A stretch of 64,000 nt of DNA from Aeromicrobium sp. Root344. GTDB taxonomy: Bacteria; Actinomycetota; Actinomycetes; Propionibacteriales; Nocardioidaceae. Location: contig NZ_LMDH01000001.1 of NCBI RefSeq assembly GCF_001425755.1, positions 2,597,672-2,661,671 on the forward strand, in the 5' to 3' direction. Below are positions 54,015-62,861 of the stretch, one piece after another. A program made the position numbers and the translations under genes. The stretch's first letter is position 1. Each line of letters starts with the position of its first letter. Below the pieces are notes generated by a model. The model made no database searches, was not told where the DNA came from, and worked only from the letters and a program-made list of their open reading frames with translations.

Positions 54015-55229
54015 ATGGCCATGACCGTGCCCACCGCGCTGCCGCCGACCCTCGCCGGCACCGGGGAGCTCTTCCAGTTGCTGCGCGACGGCACGCCCCG
54101 CACCCGTGCCGAGCTCGCACAGCTGTCATCGCTGGCGAGGTCGACCGTGACCGCGCGGGTCGATGCCCTGCTGGCGTCGGGATTGCTCGCGCCCGTCGGT
54201 GAAGCCGCGTCGACCGGTGGCCGACCGCCGACACGCTTTGCCCTCAACCGCGACAACCGCGTGGTGCTGGCGATCGACCTGGGCGCCTCGCACGCCAGCG
54301 TCGCCGTGACCGACCTGTCGGGCCAGGTGCTCGATGAGAAGACCGTCGACAGCGACATCGCTGACGGTCCGGAAAAGGTTCTCGACCGGGTCGCGGCGAT
54401 CGGTCGTACGCTGCTGACCGCCATCGACCGGCCGCTGAGCGACGTCGCCGGTGTCGGCATCGGCGTGCCGGGACCGGTCGAGCACGCCACCGGCCGGCCG
54501 GCGAACCCACCGATCATGCCGGGCTGGCACGACTTCGACATCCCGGCGCACCTCGGCACGACGTTCGTCGGCCCGGTGCTCGTCGACAACGACGTCAACC
54601 TCATGGCGCTCGGCGAGTACGCCACGTCGTGGCAGGCCGCGCCCCACCTGCTGCTCGTCAAGGTCGCCACCGGCATCGGCGCCGGCATCGTGTCGGACGG
54701 CCGGCTGATGCGCGGCGCGCTCGGCTCGGCCGGCGACCTCGGACACGTACAGGTCGCCGGGGCCCGCGACGATGTCGTCTGCCGGTGCGGCAACACCGGC
54801 TGCCTCGAGGCCGTGGCCGCCGGTCCGGCGATCGCCGCCAAGCTGCGTGAGCGCGGACTCGACGTCGAGGGCTCCCAGGACATCGTGGACGCCGTCGTCG
54901 CCGGCGAGATCGCCGCGCTCCAGGCCGTGCGCGAGGCCGGGCGTGACCTGGGCACGGTGCTCGCGACCTGCGTCAACCTGCTCAACCCGTCGGTCATCGT
55001 GATCGGCGGCAAGCTCTCGGAGGCAGGGGAGTACCTCCTGGCGGGCGTACGCGAGGTGGTCTACCAACGGTCGCTGCCGCTGGCGACGCACGACCTGCGG
55101 ATCGTCAGCACGTCAGCTGCGAGCAGGGGCGGGATCCTCGGGGCGAGCGCCATGGTCGTCGACGCGGTGCTGGCGCCGCGGGCCGTCGACGAGTACGTCG
55201 CGAGACAGACTGCAGCGCAAACGGCCTAG
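54015..55229 (+). CDS. ROK-family transcriptional regulator
   Basis: 404 residues. An N-terminal winged helix (about 20-75, [20 protein letters not shown]) is followed by the sugar-kinase-like ROK domain: [48 protein letters not shown], and the zinc-type Cys motif [15 protein letters not shown]. Such proteins repress sugar transport and catabolic operons and sense a sugar or sugar phosphate. Start is uncertain among in-frame ATGs at 54015 and 54021; ATG54015 is used. Divergent from the ABC operon with a palindrome between. Confidence 0.88.
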   Translation: MAMTVPTALPPTLAGTGELFQLLRDGTPRTRAELAQLSSLARSTVTARVDALLASGLLAPVGEAASTGGRPPTRFALNRDNRVVLAIDLGASHASVAVTDLSGQVLDEKTVDSDIADGPEKVLDRVAAIGRTLLTAIDRPLSDVAGVGIGVPGPVEHATGRPANPPIMPGWHDFDIPAHLGTTFVGPVLVDNDVNLMALGEYATSWQAAPHLLLVKVATGIGAGIVSDGRLMRGALGSAGDLGHVQVAGARDDVVCRCGNTGCLEAVAAGPAIAAKLRERGLDVEGSQDIVDAVVAGEIAALQAVREAGRDLGTVLATCVNLLNPSVIVIGGKLSEAGEYLLAGVREVVYQRSLPLATHDLRIVSTSAASRGGILGASAMVVDAVLAPRAVDEYVARQTAAQTA

Positions 55230-55264
55230 GCAACCGGGTCCGACGTGAGGTGGGGTCGCCCACC

Positions 55265-55270
55265 TACACT
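55265..55270 (+). promoter_or_regulatory. -10 box of a leaderless promoter (ftsE)
   Basis: TACACT followed by exactly six bases and the GTG at 55277, identifying the ftsE start. Confidence 0.5.
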
Positions 55271-55276
55271 CGACGG

Positions 55277-55966
55277 GTGATTCGATTCGACAAGGTCACC
55301 AAGACCTATCCCGGCCAGAAGCGCGCTGCGCTCGACGCCGTCGACCTGGAGATCGAGAAGGGCGAGTTCGTCTTCCTCGTCGGCTCCTCCGGCTCGGGCA
55401 AGTCGACGTTCCTGCGCCTGATCCTTCGCGAGGCCCGGCCGACGACCGGTCGTGTCTACGTCGCCGGCAAGGAGATCAACAAGCTCTCGAGCTGGAAGGT
55501 GCCCAAGCTGCGCCGCCAGGTCGGCACGGTGTTCCAGGACTTCCGGCTGCTCCCCAACAAGACCGTGACCGAGAACGTCGCCTTCGCGCTGCAGGTCATC
55601 GGCAAGTCGCGCAGCGAGATCAACAAGGTCGTCCCGGAGACGCTGGAGATGGTGGGGCTCGAGGGCAAGGGCCACCGCATGCCCGACGAGCTCTCGGGCG
55701 GTGAGCAGCAGCGCGTCGCCGTGGCGCGTGCGTTCGTCAACCGGCCCATGATCCTCATCGCCGACGAGCCCACCGGAAACCTCGATCCCGCGACGAGCGT
55801 CGGCATCATGAAGCTGCTCGACCGGATCAACCGCACTGACACCACCGTGGTCATGGCGACGCACGACTCGTCGATCGTCGACCAGATGCGCAAGCGGGTC
55901 ATCGAGCTCGACAACGGACTCGTCGTCCGTGACGAGGCCCGCGGCATCTACGGCTACCAGAACTAG
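55277..55966 (+). CDS. ftsE: cell-division ATP-binding protein FtsE
   Basis: 229 residues, the standard FtsE length. It starts [20 protein letters not shown]; the nine-residue extension back to 55250 is outside the family and lies across the -10 box. Walker A is GSSGSGKST, the Q-loop and VFQDFRLL follow, the signature is LSGGEQQR and Walker B is [13 protein letters not shown]. With FtsX it forms an ABC-type complex that activates cell-wall hydrolases at the septum. It precedes ftsX by 9 nt. Confidence 0.96.
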   Translation: MIRFDKVTKTYPGQKRAALDAVDLEIEKGEFVFLVGSSGSGKSTFLRLILREARPTTGRVYVAGKEINKLSSWKVPKLRRQVGTVFQDFRLLPNKTVTENVAFALQVIGKSRSEINKVVPETLEMVGLEGKGHRMPDELSGGEQQRVAVARAFVNRPMILIADEPTGNLDPATSVGIMKLLDRINRTDTTVVMATHDSSIVDQMRKRVIELDNGLVVRDEARGIYGYQN

Positions 55967-55975
55967 GAGACGTCG

Positions 55976-56890
55976 ATGCGAAGCACCTTGAGTGAGCTGC
56001 GTCAAAGCCTGTCCCGCAACAAGTCCATGACGATCTCGTTGGTCGTCACCATGACGGTCTCCCTGCTGCTCGTCGCCCTCGGTCTGCTGATCCAGAGCCA
56101 GGCCGACCGGACCGAGAAGTACTTCGGCTCCAAGCTCCAGCTGCAGGTCAACCTGTGCACCAAGAACTCGCCGAGCTCCAACTGCATCGGCGGGGTCGCG
56201 ACGGACGACCAGAAGACGGCCGTGCAGCAGGCGTTGCGCGAGAACCCCGAGGTCAAGTCGTTCGACGTCCGCACGCCGAGTGACAACTACGAGCGGGCGC
56301 GTGCACTCCTCGGGCAGTCCGACTCCGGCCGCAAGCAGCTCGAGACCCTCAGCCCCGACTCGTTCCCCGAGTCGTACTTCGTGACGTTGAAGGACGCCGA
56401 AAAGTATGACGGCGTGGTCAGCCAGGTCTCGGGCATGGACGGCGTGGGCAACGTCAACTCGCTCAAGAAGCTGCTGAGTCCGCTGTTCGACTTCCTCACG
56501 AACATGAAGGTCGGTGCCTGGGCGGTTGCGCTGCTCCTGATCATCGCGGCGATCCTGCAGGTCTCCAACACGATCCGCATGACGGCGTACGCCCGGCGGC
56601 GGGAGATCGGCATCATGCGACTCGTCGGCGCCTCCAGCTGGCACATCCAGCTGCCGTTCGTCCTCGAGTCGCTGATCGCCGCGCTGCTGTCGGCGGCCTT
56701 CGCCGCTGGTGGCCTGGCTGCGTTCATGTACTTGGTGGTCTACCGCTACCTCCGGCACACGCTGGGCCAGCTGACGACGTGGGTGGGCTGGCATGAAGCC
56801 CTGATCGTCATGGGTGGGACGACGTTGCTCGCCCTGGTGCTCGCACTCGTACCCACGCTCGTCATGACGCGGAAGTACCTCGACGTCTAG
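55976..56890 (+). CDS. ftsX: cell-division membrane protein FtsX
   Basis: 304 residues. Four membrane helices are visible: one near the N-terminus (about 20-42) and three in the C-terminal third (about 180-290), with an extracellular loop of about 130 residues carrying a Cys pair (LCTKNSPSSNC). The C-terminal motif AYARRREIGIMRLVGAS is characteristic. The Shine-Dalgarno AGGAGA sits 5 nt before the ATG. FtsX relays FtsE ATPase state to a periplasmic hydrolase, here probably the next gene product. Confidence 0.95.
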   Translation: MRSTLSELRQSLSRNKSMTISLVVTMTVSLLLVALGLLIQSQADRTEKYFGSKLQLQVNLCTKNSPSSNCIGGVATDDQKTAVQQALRENPEVKSFDVRTPSDNYERARALLGQSDSGRKQLETLSPDSFPESYFVTLKDAEKYDGVVSQVSGMDGVGNVNSLKKLLSPLFDFLTNMKVGAWAVALLLIIAAILQVSNTIRMTAYARRREIGIMRLVGASSWHIQLPFVLESLIAALLSAAFAAGGLAAFMYLVVYRYLRHTLGQLTTWVGWHEALIVMGGTTLLALVLALVPTLVMTRKYLDV

Positions 56891-56912
56891 CCACTCCCGA
56901 CGCGGGAAATGC

Positions 56913-56941
56913 TTCACGGTGTGACTCATGTGACGTAAGGT
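56913..56941 (+). promoter_or_regulatory. sigma-70-type promoter before the M23 peptidase gene
   Basis: TTCACG (56913-56918), a 17-bp spacer and TAAGGT (56936-56941). It would give a leader of about 55 nt containing a small CCTCC/GGAGG hairpin before the ATG at 57002. Confidence 0.4.
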
Positions 56942-57001
56942 GCGGGAGAGGCAACCGACACGTCTTCCCTCCGGGGAGGATCTTCCCCCGAGGTCGAGGT
57001 C

Positions 57002-58249
57002 ATGTTTTCCACCACCCGCAGAGCATCGCTGGCGGTGCTGCTGGTCGCGGCGCTGATCGCTGCGCTGACGACCCCGTCGTTCGCCGACAAGCGTGACGAC
57101 CTCGAGAAGCAGAAGAAGGGCGTCAGCGGCAAGATCGGTGACGCGAAGAAGGATCTCGAGCAGTCGACGCAGAAGTACGCCAACGCGGTGGCCGCGCTCA
57201 AGAAGGCCCAGGGCAAGCTCAACGCGGCCCAGTCCAAGCTCAGCAACACCCGCGGGGCCCTCGCCACCGCGAAGGCTCAGGACGCCCAGATGCAGGCCAA
57301 GCTGGTCTCGACCCAGGCCGAGCTCGACGCCGCCGTGGCGCGCCTCAGCCAGGGCAAGTCGGAGCTGCGCAGCTCCGAGGCCAAGGTCGAGCAGTTCGCG
57401 GTCCAGAACATCGAGCAGGGCGACCCGGGGATGCGTGCGTTCAGCGAGCTCCTGCAGGGCGAGGACCCCAGCGCGTTCACGGAGCAGATGAGCCTCAACG
57501 ACGCGGTCAGCGACGATCAGCTCGCGACGATGCAAGGTCTCGCCGCCACCCGGGTGCTGCTCGAGGTCAACCGCAAGCGGGTGACGAAGCTGCGCGACCA
57601 GGTCAAGGTGCAGCGCGAGGCCGCCGCCGCCAACCTCGTCCGCAAGCAGCAGCTCGAAGCCGCAGCCGAGGATCAGAGGGCCCAGGTCGCCGAGCTCGTC
57701 GTCGCGCGCAAGGGTGCGCGCAAGACCGCGGCACGACTCCGTGAGGCCGACAAGAAGCAGCTGGCCTCGCTCGAGTCCGACCGCCGCAGCCTCGAGGCCA
57801 AGATCCGGGCGCTCACGCCCAAGCAGGTCAACAATGCCGGTGGCGACGGCGGGGGCACGCTTTCGTACCCGGTCAGCGGCTACCCGATCACCTCGCCGTA
57901 CGGCATGCGGTTCCACCCCGTGCTGCACGTCTGGAAGCTGCACGACGGCACGGACTTCGGCGCGCCGTGCGGCACGCCGGTCCACGCCGCTGCGGGGGGC
58001 ACGGTCCTGCAGACGTACTACAACGGCGGCTACGGCAACCGGATCATCCTCAACAACGGGCGGATGCGCGGCAAGGGGATCGTCACGACGTACAACCACC
58101 TGACGCGCTGGACCGTGCACCCGGGCGAGCGGGTCAAGCGCGGCGAGACGATCGGCTACTCCGGCACGACCGGGTACTCGACCGGCTGCCACCTGCACTT
58201 CATGGTCCTGGTCAACGGCGCGACCGTGAACCCGATGGGCTGGCTGTAG
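57002..58249 (+). CDS. secreted M23 peptidase with coiled coil (FtsEX-associated hydrolase)
   Basis: 415 residues. A Sec signal peptide (about 1-28) is followed by a long coiled coil (about 30-270, Lys/Glu/Ala-rich) and a C-terminal LytM/M23 endopeptidase domain. The zinc ligands appear in KLHDGTDFG (HxxxD) and CHLHFMV (HxH). The layout resembles EnvC/PcsB-type hydrolases activated by FtsEX, with coiled coil acting as the switch; here the active-site residues are intact. It lies between ftsX and smpB. Confidence 0.9.
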   Translation: MFSTTRRASLAVLLVAALIAALTTPSFADKRDDLEKQKKGVSGKIGDAKKDLEQSTQKYANAVAALKKAQGKLNAAQSKLSNTRGALATAKAQDAQMQAKLVSTQAELDAAVARLSQGKSELRSSEAKVEQFAVQNIEQGDPGMRAFSELLQGEDPSAFTEQMSLNDAVSDDQLATMQGLAATRVLLEVNRKRVTKLRDQVKVQREAAAANLVRKQQLEAAAEDQRAQVAELVVARKGARKTAARLREADKKQLASLESDRRSLEAKIRALTPKQVNNAGGDGGGTLSYPVSGYPITSPYGMRFHPVLHVWKLHDGTDFGAPCGTPVHAAAGGTVLQTYYNGGYGNRIILNNGRMRGKGIVTTYNHLTRWTVHPGERVKRGETIGYSGTTGYSTGCHLHFMVLVNGATVNPMGWL

Positions 58250-58255
58250 GGAAGC

Positions 58256-58732
58256 GTGCCGGTCGTCGAGTCGAGCGTGATCCTCGGGGTCGATCCCGCG
58301 ACGGCGTTCGCGGTCTCGCAGACCACCGGCGAGACCAGGCTGCGGTGGGACCCGTTCATCCACGAGCAGCACCTGTTGGACGGCGCGACGACGCCCGCCA
58401 AGGGCGTACGGACCGCCACGCGACACCGGCTCAAGGTCCTGCGCATGACGAGTGAGTACGTGTCGTTCAACCCGCCGACCAACGTCGGGATGAAGATGCT
58501 CGACGGTCCGTGGTTCTTCGAGTCGTTCGCCGGTGGCTGGCGGTTCGCTGCTGAACCGGGCGGCGGCACGCGCGCGACCTGGCGCTACAACTTCCGCTGC
58601 CGTCCCCGCTGGCTGGCACCGGTCATCGAGTGGATCGGAGCCCGCGTGCTCCAGCGGGACATCGACCGGCGGATCGCGGGATTCGCCCGCGGGTGCGCCG
58701 ACCCGGTGGTCCTGGCGGCCGTACGCCGCTGA
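58256..58732 (+). CDS. SRPBCC family protein (polyketide cyclase/START-like)
   Basis: 158 residues beginning VPVVESSVILGVDPATAFAV from a GTG, with a START/SRPBCC fold: strand-helix-strand core, RLRWDPFIHEQHLLDGA, and a C-terminal helix RDIDRRIAGFARGC. It probably binds a hydrophobic ligand; no catalytic residues are clear. It begins 6 nt after the M23 stop and precedes smpB in the same orientation. Confidence 0.8.
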   Translation: MPVVESSVILGVDPATAFAVSQTTGETRLRWDPFIHEQHLLDGATTPAKGVRTATRHRLKVLRMTSEYVSFNPPTNVGMKMLDGPWFFESFAGGWRFAAEPGGGTRATWRYNFRCRPRWLAPVIEWIGARVLQRDIDRRIAGFARGCADPVVLAAVRR

Positions 58733-58761
58733 GTGTCGGCCCGACATGAGAACATGGAGGC

Positions 58762-59235
58762 GTGGCCAAGGAAACCGGGCGCAAGCTCGTTGCGCAGAAC
58801 AAGAAGGCGCGCCACGACTTCCACATCGAAGACACGTTTGAGGCCGGACTGGTCCTCACCGGCACCGAGGTGAAGTCGTTGCGTGCAGGTCGCGCATCCC
58901 TCGTCGACGGATTCGGTGAGATCGAGCGCGGCGAGGCGTGGCTGCTGCACGTCCACATCCCGGAGTACACCCAGGGCACGTGGACCAACCACGAGACCCG
59001 CCGGCGCCGCAAGATGCTGCTCAACCGCCAGGAGATCGACCGGATCGAGCGGCGTACGTCCGAGAAGGGCCTGACGATCGTCCCGCTCTCGCTCTACTTC
59101 AAGGACGGCCGCGCCAAGGTCGAGATCGCGCTCGCCAAGGGCAAGAAGACGTACGACAAGCGGCATGCGATCGCCGAGCGCGATGCGACCCGCGAGGCAG
59201 AACGCGACCTCGGACGCCGGCTCAAGGGCATGTAG
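58762..59235 (+). CDS. smpB: SsrA-binding protein SmpB
   Basis: 157 residues. Features of SmpB are present: [55 protein letters not shown], and the basic C-terminal tail [20 protein letters not shown]. It binds the tRNA-like domain of tmRNA and delivers it to stalled ribosomes. The partner tmRNA gene is 2.4 kb downstream. Start is a GTG with GGAGG immediately upstream. Confidence 0.96.
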   Translation: MAKETGRKLVAQNKKARHDFHIEDTFEAGLVLTGTEVKSLRAGRASLVDGFGEIERGEAWLLHVHIPEYTQGTWTNHETRRRRKMLLNRQEIDRIERRTSEKGLTIVPLSLYFKDGRAKVEIALAKGKKTYDKRHAIAERDATREAERDLGRRLKGM

Positions 59236-59237
59236 CG

Positions 59238-60113
59238 GTGGCCCTGCAGGACGCCGACCTCCCGGCATGGACCGAGAAGCTCGGCATCCCGGGCATCGTC
59301 GACGTCCACACGCATTTCATGCCCCCGGCGATCCTCGCCAAGGTCTGGGCCTACTTCGACTCGGCGGGCCCGCTGCTCGGCCGCCCCTGGCCGGTGACCT
59401 ATCGGGGGAGTGACGAGGAGCGCGTCGCACAGCTGCGCGCGATGGGGGTCAAGCGGTTCTCGGCGCTCTCCTACGCCCACAAGCCCGGCGTCGCCGAGTT
59501 CATGAATGCCTGGACCGGGGAGTTCGCGGCGAGCACGCCCGACGCGTTGCACTCGGCGACGTTCTATCCCGAGCCGGAGGCGGCGACGTACGTGCCGAAG
59601 CTCATCGCCGACGGGGTCGAGGTCTTCAAGGCGCACGTGCAGGTCGGGGACTTCGCCCCGAACGACCCGCTGCTCGAACCCGTCTGGGCCGCCCTCGCGG
59701 AGAGCGGCACGCCGATCGTCCTGCATGCCGGCTCCGGCCCCGCGCCCGGGACGCACACGGGCCCCGCCGGAGTCGCCGATGTGCTGTCGCGGCATCCGAA
59801 CCTCGCGCTGATCATCGCGCACCTCGGGATGCCCGAGATCTCGGAATTCCTCGAGCTCGCTGAGACTTATGCCCACGTGCGGCTCGACACCACGATGGCG
59901 TTCGTCGACTTCTGGGGACTGCCGGTCCCCGATGGCGTGGTGCCGCGCCTGGCCGCGTTGCAGGACAAGATCCTGTTCGGCACCGACTTCCCCAACATCC
60001 CCTATGCGTACGCGCACCAGGTCGAGGTGCTCGAACGCCTCGACCTCGGCGACGAGTGGCTGCGCTCGGTGCTGTGGCACAACGGCGCCGAGCTGTTCGG
60101 GGTCGCGCCATGA
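59238..60113 (+). CDS. amidohydrolase-family protein (metal-dependent, TIM-barrel)
   Basis: 291 residues, Amidohydro_2 family. The metal motif HxH is in GIVDVHTHFMPPAIL; later elements are VFKAHVQVGDFAPNDP, LHAGSGPAPGTHTG, LIIAHLGMPE and FGTDFPN with the catalytic Asp. Related enzymes include ACMSD-like decarboxylases and lactonases. The start is taken as the GTG two bases after the smpB stop; the longer frame reading from 58938 is within smpB. Its stop overlaps the MFS gene (ATGA). Substrate unknown. Confidence 0.85.
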   Translation: MALQDADLPAWTEKLGIPGIVDVHTHFMPPAILAKVWAYFDSAGPLLGRPWPVTYRGSDEERVAQLRAMGVKRFSALSYAHKPGVAEFMNAWTGEFAASTPDALHSATFYPEPEAATYVPKLIADGVEVFKAHVQVGDFAPNDPLLEPVWAALAESGTPIVLHAGSGPAPGTHTGPAGVADVLSRHPNLALIIAHLGMPEISEFLELAETYAHVRLDTTMAFVDFWGLPVPDGVVPRLAALQDKILFGTDFPNIPYAYAHQVEVLERLDLGDEWLRSVLWHNGAELFGVAP

Positions 60114-61501
60114 GTGGAGACGGCATGAGACTCGCGAGCGCGCAGGGCAAGTGGCTGCTGGCCGCGATGATCCTCGGCTCCGGCATGGCGTTCCTCGACG
60201 GCTCGGTCGTCGGGCTCGCGCTGCCGGCCATCACGCGTGATCTCGGTGGCGGACTGCCGGGGCAGCAGTGGACCGTCAACGCCTACACGCTCACGCTCGC
60301 GGCGCTGATCCTGGTCGGCGGCTCGTTGGGCGACCGGCTCGGTCGCCGCCGGGTCTTCGTGGTCGGCGTCGTGTGGTTCGCCGCGGCATCGGTGGCCTGC
60401 GCCTTGGCGCCGACGATCGAGGTGCTGGTGGCGGCCCGTGGCCTGCAAGGCGTCGGCGCCGCACTCCTGACACCCGGCAGCCTGGCCATCATCTCGGCGT
60501 CGTTCGTGCCCGAGGACCGCGGCCCGGCGATCGGGGTCTGGTCGGGCCTCGCCGGGGTCACGACGGCCATCGGGCCCTTGGTCGGCGGCTGGCTGGTCGA
60601 CTCCGTCGGCTGGCGCTCGATCTTCTGGATCAACGTGCCGCTCGCCGCGGCCGTGGTCTACCTGTCGGTCAAGCGCGTGCCCGAGACGACCGGCGAGCAG
60701 AAGAAGCTCGATCTCGGCGGCGCGGCTCTGACGGCGGCCGGACTGGCCTTCCTGACGTACGGGCTGGTCGAGAAGTCGTGGATGTGGTCGATCGGTGGCG
60801 TTCTCGTCCTGGTGGCGTTCGTCGTGCACCAGAAGGTCACGCCGCACGCGCTGGTGCCGCTCGAGCTGTTCGCCAACCGCGTGTTCACGGCGGCCAACAT
60901 CTGCACGTTCGCGATCTATGGCGCGCTCGCTGCGTCGGGCTTCCTGCTGGTGCTGCAGCTCCAGTACGTCGCTGGGTTCTCGCCGCTCGAGGCGGGGCTC
61001 TCGACGATCCCGGCGACGATCCTGATGCTGCTGTTCTCCGCCAAGGCCGGCGCGCTCGCGACCCGCATCGGCCCTCGCTGGCCCATGACGTTCGGCCCGT
61101 TGGTGGCGGCCGGTGGCCTGCTGTGGTGGCTCATGATCGACGAGGACGCCACCTTCTGGATCGACGTGCTGCCCGGGTCGGTCATCTTCGGCGTCGGCCT
61201 GGTGCTGTTGGTCGCGCCGCTCACGACGGCGGTGCTGGCTGCGGCTCCCGACATGCAGACCGGGATCGCGTCAGGCATCAACAATGCGGTCGCGCGCACG
61301 GCGTCGCTGCTCGCGGTCGCCGCGATCCCGCCGATCGCCGGGATCGCCGGCTCGGACTTCGCCGACCCGGACGTGTTCGCGCCGGGCTTCCGCATGGGCA
61401 CCCTGATCTGTGTCGGCATGCTGGTCGTCGCCGGAGCGTGCGCAGCCGCGCTGATCCACGGCCGTGCTGTCAGCCCCGAAGCCCTGCTCGCCGACGACTG
61501 A
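60110..61501 (+). CDS. MFS transporter, EmrB/QacA (DHA2) type
   Basis: 463 residues with about 14 hydrophobic segments. Motif A-like LVGGSLGDRLGRRRVFVVG and motif C-like LLTPGSLAIISASFVPEDRGPAI are present, and SGMAFLDGSVVGLALPAI fits the DHA2 family TM1 region. It probably exports drugs or lipophilic compounds by proton antiport. Start ATG overlaps the amidohydrolase stop; an alternative is the ATG at 60125. Possibly co-transcribed with the amidohydrolase. Confidence 0.88.
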   Translation: MSGDGMRLASAQGKWLLAAMILGSGMAFLDGSVVGLALPAITRDLGGGLPGQQWTVNAYTLTLAALILVGGSLGDRLGRRRVFVVGVVWFAAASVACALAPTIEVLVAARGLQGVGAALLTPGSLAIISASFVPEDRGPAIGVWSGLAGVTTAIGPLVGGWLVDSVGWRSIFWINVPLAAAVVYLSVKRVPETTGEQKKLDLGGAALTAAGLAFLTYGLVEKSWMWSIGGVLVLVAFVVHQKVTPHALVPLELFANRVFTAANICTFAIYGALAASGFLLVLQLQYVAGFSPLEAGLSTIPATILMLLFSAKAGALATRIGPRWPMTFGPLVAAGGLLWWLMIDEDATFWIDVLPGSVIFGVGLVLLVAPLTTAVLAAAPDMQTGIASGINNAVARTASLLAVAAIPPIAGIAGSDFADPDVFAPGFRMGTLICVGMLVVAGACAAALIHGRAVSPEALLADD

Positions 61502-61560
61502 TCGGAAGCCGTACGACCCGCTGCTGGAATTCCTGAGGCGGCCCGGAGGTTGTACAGGAG

Positions 61561-61566
61561 TAGGAT
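61561..61566 (+). promoter_or_regulatory. -10 box upstream of tmRNA
   Basis: TAGGAT 37 nt before the mature tmRNA 5' end. The primary transcript would start near 61574 and be trimmed by RNase P. No convincing -35 element is seen. Confidence 0.35.
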
Positions 61567-61602
61567 GGAAGCGTTGCCTCGGCAGCGTTTGAAAACTCAA
61601 GA

Positions 61603-61968
61603 GGGGCTGATCGGTTTCGACTAAGGTCGTTCGATTCAGGTGAAGCGGGTAGAGGATCCAGGGTTATCTCTTAAACGATCTCTGGAAACCAACAAGTGCC
61701 GATTCAAAGCGCACTGACTTCGCCCTCGCTGCTTAAGCGATAGGTGAAGGGCTGGCCCGGGGGCGTTCCCGCTCCGGATCGCCAGTCTCATTTAGGGGAC
61801 TTGCTGATCACACGGCGTCGCAGCGTGTGATCGGGACTTTTCTGCGACTGGGCCTGTCGGCGACGCGTTCGTCCGAGCGTCGGGGCCGAAAAAAGCGATA
61901 GACGAACTGCACCCGGAGAAGCCCTGACTCAGCGCCATAGGACCGGGGTTCGATTCCCCGCAGCTCCA
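61603..61968 (+). ncRNA. ssrA: transfer-messenger RNA (tmRNA)
   Basis: 366 nt. The 5' end GGGGCTGA and the 3' end CAGCTCC+A form the acceptor stem (7 bp), and the T-arm reads GGGGTTCGATTCCCCG at about 61944-61959. The tag ORF starts GCC at 61698 and ends TAA at 61734-61736: ADSKRTDFALAA, with the degradation signal ALAA. The tRNA-like domain, tag region and GC-rich pseudoknot stems are all in the expected order. The 3' CCA is not encoded (CGA follows the discriminator). It acts with SmpB to rescue stalled ribosomes. Confidence 0.95.
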
Positions 61969-61970
61969 CG

Positions 61971-62027
61971 AATGAGAAGTGCCCCCTGCCGACCCCGTTC
62001 TTGGGTCGGCAGGGGGCACTTCTCATT
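61971..62027. terminator. perfect 25-bp inverted repeat after tmRNA
   Basis: Arms 61971-61995 and 62003-62027 are perfect 25-bp complements with a 7-nt loop (CGTTCTT), starting 3 nt beyond the mature tmRNA end. It is the probable tmRNA terminator, again without a T-tract. Confidence 0.85.
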
Positions 62028-62035
62028 CATGAACC

Positions 62036-62181
62036 CAGCAGAGTGAATCGAGTGGGCCCCTGACACGCGGCGCCTCAGTGCGGCGAAGCCGCCAGTCCAG
62101 CGTCGCCGGACAAGGGATCCCGGCAGCTCGCTCCTCGTGAATAGGATCCCGGCAGCTCGTGAAAGCAGCGGAGTGAATCGA
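62036..62181. repeat. short direct repeats between tmRNA and the anti-sigma gene
   Basis: GAGTGAATCGAG occurs at about 62040-62052 and 62170-62182, and GGATCCCGGCAGCTCG at 62115-62130 and 62144-62159. The repeats lie in a 165-nt gap with no gene. They could mark a past insertion at the tmRNA 3' end or convergent terminator material; nothing else coding is seen. Confidence 0.5.
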
Positions 62182-62192
62182 GAGCGGTGCTT

Positions 62193-62861
62193 CTACAGCT
62201 CCGTCTCGGTCAACGGCTCGGGCGACCCCGCGACCCGGATCTCGACACGGGCGATCGAGCCCTTCGGCACGGCGCTCGAGGTCGACAAGGACGTCGCCTT
62301 GGGGCTCGTCGCGACCCACGACGCCGCGATCGTCTCGCGGCCGGACGTGTCGATGACGACGAGCTCGTACACGCGCTTGGCGCTGTAGCCGCTGGTGGCG
62401 AGGTAGTGGCAGTTCCAGTCGAGCCGCGTGCCCCATGACTTCTTCTCGACCCGCAGGCTGGCGGTGATGATGCCCGGCTGCACCTCGCTCATCGCGGCGA
62501 ACTGGCCAGACGGTGCGTCATCCGCCGACCCCACGGCGTACCCGGCGACGCCGAGGCCCAGGGCCGCAGCGACTCCCGCACCAGCGATCGCGAGGCGTAC
62601 GCGACGCCGGCGACGCACGGCCGCCGTGGCCAGCCGGGTCACGAGGCCGTCGGACTCAGGCACCTCGACCGGCTCGAGCAGTGCGATCGCCTCGTCCTTG
62701 CCCAGAGTCGCGAGGATGCCGGGCATGCCGGCGAGCTCGGCGACAGCGGCCGAGCAGGACGTGCACGTGGCCAGGTGCTCCTCGTACGCTCGTCGGTCGT
62801 CGGGCCCGAGCTGGCCGAGGACGTACGCGGCGTCCCAGTCGTGGAACGGATCGTCGTTCAT
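62193..62861 (-). CDS. anti-sigma factor with zinc ZAS motif
   Basis: 222 residues. The N-terminal zinc anti-sigma motif is His29-x3-Cys33-x2-Cys36 (EEHLATCTSC). One membrane helix (about 100-120) separates it from an extracellular C-terminal domain of about 100 residues. It would hold the ECF sigma factor inactive until a signal from outside, or redox change at the zinc site, releases it. The ATG overlaps the sigma stop (ATGA), so the pair is co-translated. Similar to RslA/RskA types in Mycobacterium. Confidence 0.88.
   Translation of the reverse strand: MNDDPFHDWDAAYVLGQLGPDDRRAYEEHLATCTSCSAAVAELAGMPGILATLGKDEAIALLEPVEVPESDGLVTRLATAAVRRRRRVRLAIAGAGVAAALGLGVAGYAVGSADDAPSGQFAAMSEVQPGIITASLRVEKKSWGTRLDWNCHYLATSGYSAKRVYELVVIDTSGRETIAASWVATSPKATSLSTSSAVPKGSIARVEIRVAGSPEPLTETEL

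Noticed and set aside
55226-58747. A 1173-codon minus-strand frame opposite ftsE, ftsX and the M23 gene
   Set aside because: It spans three well-supported genes and intergenic DNA, and its translation is Arg/Gln/His/Asp-rich low-complexity sequence.
61792-62026. Two short minus-strand frames over the tmRNA 3' end
   Set aside because: They read antisense through the tRNA-like domain and terminator; this is a common source of spurious hypothetical proteins.
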